Under the pieces are notes generated by a model that saw nothing but the letters and a program-made list of their open reading frames with translations, was not told the DNA's origin and searched no databases. A program made the translations under genes and the position numbers. From Kutzneria sp. CA-103260 (GTDB lineage: Bacteria > Actinomycetota > Actinomycetes > Mycobacteriales > Pseudonocardiaceae), in NCBI RefSeq assembly GCF_018263855.1, contig NZ_CP073318.1, positions 8,680,001 through 8,744,000 of the forward strand: a DNA stretch of 64,000 bases. The letters are read 5' to 3'. Shown piece after piece: positions 1 through 9,144 of this stretch. The stretch's first letter is position 1. Each line of letters starts with the position of its first letter.

Positions 1-1093
1 GCGCGCCCAGTAAAGCCGGGAACAGGTAAAAGGTGCCCAGCAGCAGCAGCACGTGCAGCGTGGTGCGACGAGCCGACCGGCCGTCGGGGTTGGTGTAGAA
101 GCGGGCCAGCACGTGCGGCAGGCCGAGGATGCCCAGGAACGTGGCGAAGATCAGGGAGTAGCTGTCGAACAGCTCCGGCAGCCCGCCGGACTGCGGCCGC
201 AGCCAGTCGGCGTTGTCCTGCACGGAACTGGTGATGGTCGGCACCAGCGTGCCGGCCTTGAATGTCAGCTGCGTCTTGGCCCCGACCTGCTGCTGGCCGG
301 CGTTCCAGAAGGCCGGCCCGTCGGCCCGGATGCCGTTGACCCAGCCGTGCACGTCCGGCAGCCGCATGGGCTGCGCGACCTCCAGCTTCACCGCCTGGTC
401 CAGGGTCACGGTGGTGTCCTGGGTGAACATCGGCGGGCCCGGTGTGGTCAGGCTCTGCTGCCCGTCGGGCGACCCGCCGCCGGCGAACACCACGCACAGC
501 ACGAACGCCGGCACGCTGATCGCGAACAGCTTCACCCAGTACTGGAACGCCTGGACCAGGGTGATGGCCCGCATGCCGCCGCTGAGCACGTTGACCACGA
601 CCACGATCGTCACGACAACCACGCCGAGCCAGCCCGGCGCCCACGGCAGCACGGTATTGAGCGTCAGCCCGGCCCCTTGCAGCTGCGGGATCAGGTAGAT
701 GTAGCCGATGGCCACGGTGATCACGGCGGCGACGCCGCGCAGGCCGCGGGAGCCGAGCCGGGCCTCCACGAAGTCGGGCAGCGTGTACGCCCCGGAACGG
801 CGCAGCGGGGCCGCCACGAACAGCAGCAGCGCCAGGTAGCCGGCGGTGAAGCCGATGGCGTACCAGAGCTCGTCCGGCCCGTTCTTGAGCACCAGGCCGA
901 CGATGCCGATGAACGAGGCCGCGGACAGGAACTCGCCCGCGATGGCGGCGGCGTTCTGGTGCACCGACACCCGACGGCGGGCGACCAGGAAGTCTCGGGT
1001 GGTGTTGGCCGTGCGGGAGCCGTGATAGCCCAGGTAGAACGTGCCGAGCACGATGATGGCGATACTCACGCAGGCCAGTGCGTTGATGCCCAT
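1..1093 (-). CDS. SSS-family solute:sodium symporter, acetate/monocarboxylate type (3' partial)
   Basis: Inner-membrane secondary transporter of the sodium:solute symporter family, closest in layout to cation/acetate symporters (ActP/MctC type). About 364 residues are visible before the window edge; the family is usually 500-550. The ATG lies one base after the DUF485 stop codon. The N-terminus is a membrane segment (MGINALACVSIAIIVLGTFY). Later come a conserved cytoplasmic stretch with PLRRSGAYTLPDFVEARLG and the family-typical GGMRAITLVQAFQYW. A DUF485 protein directly upstream is the classic partner of acetate permeases. Being the last visible gene after a LytS/LytTR pair, and back to back with lutABC, suggests a small carboxylate (acetate, pyruvate or lactate) as substrate; the exact one is inference. 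Confidence 0.93.
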   Translation of the reverse strand, partial: MGINALACVSIAIIVLGTFYLGYHGSRTANTTRDFLVARRRVSVHQNAAAIAGEFLSAASFIGIVGLVLKNGPDELWYAIGFTAGYLALLLFVAAPLRRSGAYTLPDFVEARLGSRGLRGVAAVITVAIGYIYLIPQLQGAGLTLNTVLPWAPGWLGVVVVTIVVVVNVLSGGMRAITLVQAFQYWVKLFAISVPAFVLCVVFAGGGSPDGQQSLTTPGPPMFTQDTTVTLDQAVKLEVAQPMRLPDVHGWVNGIRADGPAFWNAGQQQVGAKTQLTFKAGTLVPTITSSVQDNADWLRPQSGGLPELFDSYSLIFATFLGILGLPHVLARFYTNPDGRSARRTTLHVLLLLGTFYLFPALLGA

Positions 1094-1094
1094 C

Positions 1095-1529
1095 TCAGTG
1101 GTCGACCATGCTGACGAAGTCGCGCTCGTGCCGTTCGGCCCGCCGCACGTACCACACGCCCAGGCCGTAGAGCAGCGGATACGGCAGCGCCCCGAGCAGC
1201 ACCCAGGACAACCGGATGCCGAACACCGTCAGGTCGCCGAACTCCGGGAACAGGAAGAACAGCAGCGGCAGGCTGGCCAGCGAGAAGATGAGCAGCACGG
1301 CCATCCAGAACGAGGTGCGGAACTGGGCCCAGACCAGGCTGCGCACCAGGTGCTCGCCGACGCTGGTCTGCTCCTCGAGCTCGACGATGGTGCGCGCGAC
1401 CGCCTTCGAGCCCTTGGCCTCGGCCAGCACGACCTTCTTGCGCCGGGGTGGCTTGCGGACCGGTGACGGCTGCCGCTCGACCGGTACCAGCTCGGCCGAG
1501 GGCTTCTCGGGCGTCCGGTCGCCGGTCAT
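1095..1529 (-). CDS. DUF485 small membrane protein, symporter partner
   Basis: A 144-residue protein with a charged N-terminus (residues 1-65, rich in Lys/Arg/Pro) and two membrane helices at about 72-92 and 102-125. This is the YjcH/DUF485 pattern that accompanies acetate and other SSS permeases. The function is unproven in the family; it is assumed to aid assembly or regulation of the permease. The start overlaps the stop of the response regulator gene (ATGA), and its own stop is one base before the symporter ATG, so all three are almost certainly translationally coupled. Confidence 0.88.
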   Translation of the reverse strand: MTGDRTPEKPSAELVPVERQPSPVRKPPRRKKVVLAEAKGSKAVARTIVELEEQTSVGEHLVRSLVWAQFRTSFWMAVLLIFSLASLPLLFFLFPEFGDLTVFGIRLSWVLLGALPYPLLYGLGVWYVRRAERHERDFVSMVDH

Positions 1530-2410
1530 GTGCCGGTGCCCCAGCCGTGCTTGGGCTGTCGGACCAGCCGGTCCTTGAGCTCACGGGTGTGCCGGCGGCT
1601 GACCGGCAGCTCCTTCTCGTCGGCGCCGGCCCCGACCACCACGGTGTAGCCGGACGAGCCCATGCGCAGCTCGGTGACCAGCGGCAGCGACACCAGGAAG
1701 GAGCGGTGGATGCGGATGAAGCCGGCGTCGGCCCAGCGTTCCTCCAGCTGGGCCAGCGGGATGCGGACCAGGTGGCTGCCCTCCGCGGTGTGCAGCCGGG
1801 CGTAGTCGCCCTGGGCCTCCACGTAGCGCACGGTCGAGCGGGGCACCAGCTTGGTGGTGCCGGCCAGTTCGACCGGGATCACCTCGTCGTCGTTCTGCTG
1901 CTCGACCAGGCCGCCGACCGGGGCCGCCGGGGCCGCGCTGAGCATCCGGAACTTGGCCACCCGGTCGATGGCCATGTCCACCCGGGCCTGCTGCGGCGGC
2001 TTCACGATGTAGTCCAGCGCGCCGAGCTCGAAGGCGGTGACCGCCTCCTCGGACAGGCCCGTCACGAACACCAGCTGCGGCTTGTCGTGGAACGCGTTGA
2101 TGACCTGGGCCAGCTCCAGCCCGGACAGGCCCGGCATGGAGATGTCGGCGAACACCGCGTCGACGGGGCACAGCCCGCGCTCCAGCCGTGCCTTGGTCTC
2201 GGGCACGCTGCCCCGGATGACCCGCAGCGCCTCGGCCGCGTCGAAGGCGGTGATGACCTGGCTGACCTGCCGGTTCTCCCTGAGCAGGTAGGCCAGTTCG
2301 TCCAGCCCGTGCGCCTCGTCATCGACGGCCAACACGAGGAGACCGGGGGTGGTGTCCTGAATGCTCACTGTGCCGCGCAATCTTGCCGATCGACCGGTGG
2401 GTGTGTCCAT
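1526..2410 (-). CDS. LytTR-family response regulator
   Basis: 294 residues. A receiver domain spans about 25-140 with acidic pair D30/D31 and phospho-acceptor D89 in VFADISMPG. A LytTR DNA-binding domain covers about 185-290 (VPRSTVRYVEAQGDYARLH, then an IHRSFLV stretch). It is expected to bind direct repeats upstream of its target and to be phosphorylated by the LytS-type kinase at 3486-4757. The start could also be the GTG near 2368, which removes 14 residues; neither has a strong ribosome site. The 3' end overlaps the DUF485 gene by 4 nt, so symporter and regulator are co-transcribed. Regulation of that symporter is the simplest reading. Confidence 0.93.
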   Translation of the reverse strand: MDTPTGRSARLRGTVSIQDTTPGLLVLAVDDEAHGLDELAYLLRENRQVSQVITAFDAAEALRVIRGSVPETKARLERGLCPVDAVFADISMPGLSGLELAQVINAFHDKPQLVFVTGLSEEAVTAFELGALDYIVKPPQQARVDMAIDRVAKFRMLSAAPAAPVGGLVEQQNDDEVIPVELAGTTKLVPRSTVRYVEAQGDYARLHTAEGSHLVRIPLAQLEERWADAGFIRIHRSFLVSLPLVTELRMGSSGYTVVVGAGADEKELPVSRRHTRELKDRLVRQPKHGWGTGT

Positions 2411-2506
2411 CTTCGACCACCGTTCGATTCGGGTGAAGCCGGCCCCACCACACGGACGTGTCCCTGGCCACGCGCGGTGATGTACGTGGCCGGGGCACGG
2501 GGCGGT

Positions 2507-3391
2507 TCAGAGCCCGAATCGGGACCAGGTGGCGCGCTGCTCGACGGCCTCGATCGCGGACAGCACCCGCTCGCCCGCGGTGCCGAACAGGGCGCCGCTG
2601 CCGCCGGCGATGCCCAGCCGGGCCAGCAGCGGCTTGCGCGATTCGGCGATGGCGATCTCGGCCTGGGGGAACCGCTTGCCGATGACCTCCCGCAGCGAGC
2701 CCAGCCCGTCGACCAGGCCCAGTTCGAGGGCCTTGGCCCCGGTCCACACCTCGCCGGTGAACAGGTCCGGGTTGTCGGCCAGCTTGTCGCCGCGGCGCTG
2801 CTTCACCCAGTCGGTGAACTCGCTGTGCAGCTCGCCCTGCAGGCCCTTGAGCCAGGCCACGTCCTCGTCCTTGACCGGGCTGAACGGGTCGAGCCGGTGC
2901 TTGTTCTGGCCGGCCGTGTAGACCCGGCGCTCGACACCGAAGCGCTCCAGCAGGCCGGTCAGGCCGAAGCCGGCGGTGATCACGCCGATGGAGCCGACCA
3001 TGGAGGTGCGGTGGGCGTAGATCTCGTCGGCGGCGCAGGCCAGCCAGTAGCCGCCGGAGGCGGCGACGTCCTCGCAGAACGCCAGCACGGGCACGTTCTT
3101 CTTGGCCGCGAGCTGCCGGATCCGCTCGCCGACCAGCGCGGACTGGGTGGGCGAGCCGCCCGGGGAGTTGATCGCCAGCGCGACCGCCAGCAGCCGATCG
3201 TGGCCGAACGCCTTGGACAGCGCGCCCTCCACGGTGTTCAGGCTGATCGAGCCGCGGCCGACCGGCGAGGGCGTCGGCGTGATGACGCCGTGCAGCCGCA
3301 CCACCGCGACCACCGGGGACCGGTCCATCCGGTCGCCGATGATGGGCAGCTTGGCGGCCAGTTTGTCGGCCAGCTTCTCCGGGGCGCTCAT
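2507..3391 (-). CDS. S49 family peptidase (SppA-like)
   Basis: 294 residues, the short single-domain form of signal-peptide peptidase A. The ClpP-like fold is marked by INSPGGSPTQ (about 74-83), which forms the oxyanion hole, and by ASGGYWLAC with nucleophile S112. A downstream lysine in GQNKHRLDPFSP (about 164) fits the Ser/Lys dyad of bacterial SppA. No N-terminal membrane helix is evident, unlike E. coli SppA, so it may be soluble or peripheral. It sits between the kinase and its response regulator on the same strand. The 94-bp leader to the kinase gene is filled by a 17-bp tandem repeat. Whether it belongs functionally to the two-component system is not clear. Confidence 0.9.
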   Translation of the reverse strand: MSAPEKLADKLAAKLPIIGDRMDRSPVVAVVRLHGVITPTPSPVGRGSISLNTVEGALSKAFGHDRLLAVALAINSPGGSPTQSALVGERIRQLAAKKNVPVLAFCEDVAASGGYWLACAADEIYAHRTSMVGSIGVITAGFGLTGLLERFGVERRVYTAGQNKHRLDPFSPVKDEDVAWLKGLQGELHSEFTDWVKQRRGDKLADNPDLFTGEVWTGAKALELGLVDGLGSLREVIGKRFPQAEIAIAESRKPLLARLGIAGGSGALFGTAGERVLSAIEAVEQRATWSRFGL

Positions 3392-3412
3392 GGGCTCGAA
3401 TCTACGCGTGAA

Positions 3413-3492
3413 CAGTGTTCAGCGGGGTTCAGTGTTCAGCGGGGTTCAGTGTTCAGCGGGGTTCACTGTTCAGCGGGGTTCACTGTCAGCGG
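3413..3492. repeat. 17-bp tandem repeat, 4.7 copies
   Basis: Unit CAGTGTTCAGCGGGGTT. Three copies are identical (3413-3429, 3430-3446, 3447-3463), the fourth carries CACTG instead of CAGTG (3464-3480), and a fifth partial copy has lost one base (3481-3492). The array fills the gap between the kinase gene and the SppA-like gene. The last copy supplies the TGA stop codon of the kinase (3486-3488). Each unit contains GTTCA twice (GTTCA-gcggg-GTTCA in plus orientation). Confidence 0.9.
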
Positions 3493-4757
3493 ACCGGGCT
3501 TAGGCGGGCCCGCCGCTCGTCCGGGCCGGGACCGTCGTCGGCCCCGTCGTCGGGCACCACGGCCAGCACCGGTCGCACGCCCGGGCTGAACTTGGGCACC
3601 CGCATGGTGACCTTCATGCCGGCATCCGGGGCGGTCTCCACCATCAGCGCGTAGTCCTCGCCGAAGACCGTGCGCATCCGGTGGTTGATGTTGCCGATGC
3701 CGACGTGCGCGCCGGACTTGTGGGCGTCCTTGAGGTCGTCGAGCAGCAGGTCGGCGTCCATGCCGACGCCGTCGTCCTCGACGCTGATCAGCGCCTCGCT
3801 GCCGTTGTCCTGGGCGATGATGGTGACCGTGCCGCCGCCGGGCTTGTTGGCCAGCCCGTGCTGCACGGCGTTCTCCACCAGCGGCTGGAGCACCAGGAAC
3901 GGCACGACCACGTTGAGCACCTCGGGCGAGATGCGCAGCCGCACGGACAGCCGCTCGTTGTAGCGGGCCCGCTGGATGGTCAGGTACCGGTCGATGTTGC
4001 GCAGCTCTTCGGCCAGCGTGGTGAACAGGCCGTTGGCGCGGAAGGAGTAGCGGGTGAACTCGGCGAACTCCTGCAGCAGCTCGCGGGCGTGCTCGGGGTC
4101 GGTGCGGACCAGCGAGCCGATGGCGTTGAGCGCGTTGTAGACGAAGTGCGGCGATATCTGCGCCCGCAGCGCCTTGACCTCGGCCTGGGCCAGCCGCTGC
4201 CGGGACTCCTGGAGCTCGCCCAGCTCCAGCTCGGTGCAGACGAACCGGGCGACTTCCTGGGACATCCGGTAGAGCCGCTTGCTGCCGACGCCGCCCACGA
4301 TGATCAGCGCGCCGCGGGTGCGGGACTCCACGATCAGCGGCACGATCACCGCCTGGCGCATCTTGCAGTTGCTCTTGTCGGTGCACTCGAGTTCGTCGTG
4401 CTCGACGAACTCCTTGCGTTCACCGCTGATCGCCTTGACGATCGCGTCCTGGAGGTCGACGTAGTGCTCGTTGGCGTCGCCGTCCCAGGACAGCAGGGCG
4501 CCGCGCTCGTCGGTCATGCCGACCGCCACGCACTTGAGCAGCTCGACCAGGTTCTTGCACGCCTTGTCAGCGGCGTCGGGGGTCAACCCGTCCCGCAGGT
4601 CCGGCGCGGCCTTGGACATGCGGTGCAGCGCGTCGGCGACGGCTTCGTCCACCGACGTGCTGACCCGCCGAGCCCGGCACAGCAGCACAAACAGCCCGAG
4701 CACGGCGAGCGTCGCGATGATGCCGAGCACGGTTTGCTCGGTCAGGAGCTCGACCAC
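3486..4757 (-). CDS. LytS-type sensor histidine kinase with GAF-like domain
   Basis: 423 residues. One membrane helix (about 8-27) is followed by a GAF-like sensor region (about 60-180). That region carries a small Cys pair (CTDKSNC, 125-131) which could bind a metal or act as a redox switch. The His-kinase domain has H204 in ISPHFVYNALNAIG, and the ATPase lobe has QPLVENAVQHGL and VEDDGVGM. Classic LytS has a multi-helix 5TM sensor; here it is replaced by GAF, as is usual in actinobacterial homologues near acetate permeases. It should phosphorylate the LytTR regulator two genes downstream. The stop codon lies in the last repeat of a 17-bp array. Confidence 0.93.
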   Translation of the reverse strand: MVELLTEQTVLGIIATLAVLGLFVLLCRARRVSTSVDEAVADALHRMSKAAPDLRDGLTPDAADKACKNLVELLKCVAVGMTDERGALLSWDGDANEHYVDLQDAIVKAISGERKEFVEHDELECTDKSNCKMRQAVIVPLIVESRTRGALIIVGGVGSKRLYRMSQEVARFVCTELELGELQESRQRLAQAEVKALRAQISPHFVYNALNAIGSLVRTDPEHARELLQEFAEFTRYSFRANGLFTTLAEELRNIDRYLTIQRARYNERLSVRLRISPEVLNVVVPFLVLQPLVENAVQHGLANKPGGGTVTIIAQDNGSEALISVEDDGVGMDADLLLDDLKDAHKSGAHVGIGNINHRMRTVFGEDYALMVETAPDAGMKVTMRVPKFSPGVRPVLAVVPDDGADDGPGPDERRARLSPVR

Positions 4758-4888
4758 CCCGTTATGCTCCGCCGAACAGGGCCGATGGGCAAGCTCTCGT
4801 CAGGCTGACGGACCTGTGCATCGGTGAACGGTCCACTACCCGCTGCGACCGAGTAGACATCCGATGAATCACCGTGCAGGGTAGTTCC

Positions 4889-5601
4889 GTGCCTGGTCCA
4901 CGAGTTGGTCTGTTCGCCACCTGCCTCACCGACACCTTCTTCCCGTCGACCGGCCGCGCGGTGGTCCGGCTGCTGGAACGGCTCGGCTGTCAGGTCGACT
5001 TCCCGATGGACCAGACCTGCTGCGGCCAGATGCACTACAACACCGGTTACCGGGACGAGGCGCGGTCGCTGGCCGACAAGTACGCGCGCGTCTTCGCCGG
5101 CTACGACGCGATCGTGGCGCCGTCCGGGTCGTGCGGCGGCATGGTGCGCGAGATCCACCCTGAGCTGCGCGGATCATCCGATGCCTTCGCCCATACCTAT
5201 GAGCTCTCGGAGTTCATCGTGGATGTGCTCGGTGTGACGGATGTCGGCGCGTACTTCCCACATCGGGTGACCTATCACCCCACCTGCCACTCGCTGCGGA
5301 TGCTGGGCGTCGGCGACAAGCCGCTGCGGCTGCTGCGGGCGGTGCGCGGGCTGGACCTGGCCGAGCTGCCCGAGGCGGAGTCCTGCTGCGGCTTCGGCGG
5401 CACGTTCGCGGTGAAGAACGCCGACACCTCGACCGCCATGCTCGGCGACAAGATGCGCTGCGTGCTCAACACCGGCGCGGAGGTGCTGTGCGCCGGCGAC
5501 AACTCGTGCCTGCTGCACATCGGCGGCGGGCTGTCCCGGCTGCGCACCGGCGTGCGCACCGTTCACCTGGCCGAGATCCTGGCCAGCACCGAGGAGGAGC
5601 C

Positions 5602-5620
<19 letters not shown>
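4889..5620 (+). CDS. lutA: LutA: lactate utilization (Fe-S)-binding protein
   Basis: About 243 residues with two CCG domains. Motifs are DQTCCGQMHYNTGY with GSCGGM in the first half, and ESCCGFGGTF with CAGDNSCL in the second. These cysteines hold the iron-sulfur cluster in LutA/GlcF-type proteins. With LutB and LutC it oxidises L-lactate to pyruvate at the membrane. I chose the GTG at 4889 because AGGG lies 7 bases upstream; a GTG at 4874 would add five residues. The gene is divergent from the LytS-type kinase and its end overlaps lutB by 19 nt. Confidence 0.94.
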
Positions 5621-7015
<1,395 letters not shown>

Positions 7016-7023
<8 letters not shown>

Positions 7024-7630
7024 CGCTCGTTCGGTGGTGATGGGCCGGATCCGCCGGGCCCTGGCGGACCGTCCGGCCGCGCCGGAGATCCCCCGTTCCT
7101 ACGACCGGAGCCGGCCGCTCGGCGACCTGGTGGAACTGGCCGCGGAGCGCATCGCCGACTACCGCGCCGAGGTGCACCAGGTCGGCGTGGACGAGGTGCC
7201 GGCCAAGATCGCGGAGCTGCTGGCCGAGCGAGGCGCGCGGCGAATGGTCGGACCTGTTGACCTGCCGGCCGACTGGAAAGTTGACGGCGTGGAATGGTTG
7301 GGCGACTCGCCGCCGCTGTCGATCGATCAACTGGATGGTGCGGACGGCGTACTGACCGGCTGCGCCGTGACGATCGCCGAGACCGGAACCATCGTGTTGG
7401 ACGGCGGCGAGGCACAGGGTCGGCGGGCGCTGACCCTGGTGCCGGACTACCACCTGTGCGTGGTGCGGACCGATCAGATCGTCGGCATCGTGCCCGAGGC
7501 GCTGGCCCGGCTGGAGCCGACCCGGCCGCTGACGTTCATCAGCGGACCGTCGGCGACCAGCGACATCGAGCTGGACCGGGTGGAGGGCGTGCACGGCCCC
7601 CGCACCCTCCACGTGATCATCGCCGGCTGA
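7016..7630 (+). CDS. lutC: LutC: lactate utilization LUD-domain protein
   Basis: 204 residues, a single LUD domain with the family motif GCAVTIAETGTIVLDGG and LTLVPDYHLCVV. It is the third subunit of the LutABC L-lactate oxidation complex. The GTG start at 7016 follows GGTGGAGGAAAAACC and overlaps the lutB stop. The frame is open upstream to 6662, but that part is a shadow of lutB. A perfect hairpin 48 bases downstream probably ends the operon. Confidence 0.94.
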
Positions 7631-7642
7631 CCGCTTCGCCCG

Positions 7643-7710
7643 CACTTTTCGCCACATGTGCGCCACATTCGACTCCGTTCGCCACATGTGGACCACATGT
7701 GGCGAAAAAG
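7643..7710. terminator. Nested palindromes / bidirectional terminator between lutC and the glycosylase gene
   Basis: TTCGCCACATGTGG at 7678-7691 and its exact reverse complement at 7693-7706 flank a single A: a perfect 14-bp arm pair followed by an A-run on the plus strand. A third copy of the arm core (TTTTCGCCACATGTG, from about 7646) lies upstream. The CACTTTTC at 7643 also pairs with GAAAAAGTG after 7703, so alternative hairpins can form. The position between two convergent genes fits a shared terminator, although the 1-nt spacer makes the short hairpin strained. Confidence 0.7.
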
Positions 7711-7717
7711 TGGGGGG

Positions 7718-8581
7718 CTATTTGAGCAGCCTCGACAGGCGGCGGTCGGCGAGGGGCTTGCCGCCGGTCTGGCAGGTCGGGCAGTACTGGAACGACTTGT
7801 CGGCGAAGGACACCTCGCGCACGGTGTCGCCGCAGACCGGGCAGGGCAGGCCGGTGCGGGCGTGCACCCGCAGGCCGGAGCGCTTCTCGCCCTTGAGGGT
7901 GGCCGAGCCCTGGCCGACGGACCGGGTCACGGCGTCGGTGAGCACGCTGTGCAGCGCTGCGTGCAGCCGATCCAGGGCGTTGTCGTCGAGCTTGCCGGCC
8001 GTCGCGTAGGGCGAGAGCTGGGCGGTGTGCATGATCTCGTCGGAGTAGGCGTTGCCGACGCCGGCGAGCAGGGTCTGGTCGGTCAGGGCGGTCTTCAGCC
8101 GCTCGGTGCGGCCCTTGAACAGGGCGGCCAGAGCGGCCCGGTCCAGCGACAACGCGTCCGAGCCGAGCCGGGCGATGCTGGGCACCTCGGCCGGGTCGCT
8201 GACGATCCACACCGCCAGGCCCTTCTTGGTGCCGGCTTCGGTGAGGTCGAAGCCCGGCCCCTCACCCGGCGGCCCGAGGTGCACGCGCAGAGCCAACGGC
8301 CCCTTGCCAGGCTTGGGCGGGGCGGCTGACAGCGTGTTGGCCCAGCGCAGCCAGCCGGCGCGGGCCAGGTGCACGATCAGGTGCAGGCCGTCGCAGTCCA
8401 GGTCCAGGTGCTTGCCGTGGCGGCCGGCGCCGGTGACCTCGCGGCCGTGCAGATCGGTCCACGGCGGGCTGGCCGTCTTCAGCACCGACAGCGAGGCCAC
8501 GTCCACCCGCGCCACCGTGCGGCCGACAGCGAACTCGCGCAGGTGGTGCGCGAGCGCTTCGACCTCGGGCAGTTCAGGCAA
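7718..8581 (-). CDS. Fpg/Nei family DNA glycosylase/AP lyase
   Basis: 287 residues. The mature N-terminus PELPEVEALA carries the catalytic Pro and Glu of the Fpg/Nei family, which excises oxidised bases and cuts the abasic strand. A helix-two-turn-helix region follows (LLAGVGNAYSDEIMHTAQLSP), then a C-terminal zinc finger CPVC...CPTC (about residues 247-269) that contacts DNA. The genome may have several family members; the sequence alone does not say whether this one prefers 8-oxoguanine or oxidised pyrimidines. It ends facing lutC. Confidence 0.92.
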   Translation of the reverse strand: MPELPEVEALAHHLREFAVGRTVARVDVASLSVLKTASPPWTDLHGREVTGAGRHGKHLDLDCDGLHLIVHLARAGWLRWANTLSAAPPKPGKGPLALRVHLGPPGEGPGFDLTEAGTKKGLAVWIVSDPAEVPSIARLGSDALSLDRAALAALFKGRTERLKTALTDQTLLAGVGNAYSDEIMHTAQLSPYATAGKLDDNALDRLHAALHSVLTDAVTRSVGQGSATLKGEKRSGLRVHARTGLPCPVCGDTVREVSFADKSFQYCPTCQTGGKPLADRRLSRLLK

Positions 8582-8584
8582 GGG

Positions 8585-9022
8585 CTAGTCCACCGGTTGC
8601 AGCGGCCCGTCCACGTTGGGCAGGGAGTACACCTCGATGTTACGCGCGACCTTGCTGGTCTCCTGGCGAACCGTGAACACGCCGCGCACGGTGCCCACCC
8701 ACCGCTCCGGCGGGTGCTCGTCCAGGTCGCCGGGGGTCTCCGCGACGATCGTCCACGGCCGCCGCAGCGCCCAGCGGGCCGGGAAGAACAGGAAGAGGAT
8801 CACCAGGGCCAGGATCAGCCAGCCCGGCACCACCACGCCGTCGGGCCGCCAGACCAGCAGCACCACGGTGAGCAGCACCAGAATGGCGATCATGCCGATG
8901 CCCGGGCCGTGGCCGCCGGCCACGTCATGCTCGAAGTCGTCGGCCCCGTCCATGTTGGCCCACGACATGCGACCGCGCACGGTCCACATCCTGCCGTCGG
9001 CACCCCGCACCAACCGCGTCAT
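8585..9022 (-). CDS. Hypothetical two-helix membrane protein
   Basis: 145 residues with no recognised function. The N-terminal 40 residues are hydrophilic (Gly/Asp/His). Two adjacent membrane helices lie at about 44-60 and 65-85, and the C-terminal 60 residues are soluble (TIVAETPGDLDEHPPERW). It ends 3 bases before the glycosylase ATG on the same strand and may be co-transcribed with it. Confidence 0.75.
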   Translation of the reverse strand: MTRLVRGADGRMWTVRGRMSWANMDGADDFEHDVAGGHGPGIGMIAILVLLTVVLLVWRPDGVVVPGWLILALVILFLFFPARWALRRPWTIVAETPGDLDEHPPERWVGTVRGVFTVRQETSKVARNIEVYSLPNVDGPLQPVD

Positions 9023-9144
9023 CCCCGCCTCCTCGCGATCGCGAACCGGTCACCGGAGCGTCTGTTCACGGTATCGCGCGGGCGCTGGACCCGGCGGGTG
9101 AACCTTTGCACCCGGCAATTGTGACGGTTCGGCACCGCCCGCGC

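Noticed and set aside
3413..3492. CRISPR-like repeats
   Set aside because: The 17-bp units are directly adjacent without spacers, and no cas genes are present.
1448..3589. Long plus-strand open frame opposite the regulator and peptidase genes
   Set aside because: It is antisense to genes with clear domains; high GC makes such shadow frames common. No ribosome site or family signal.
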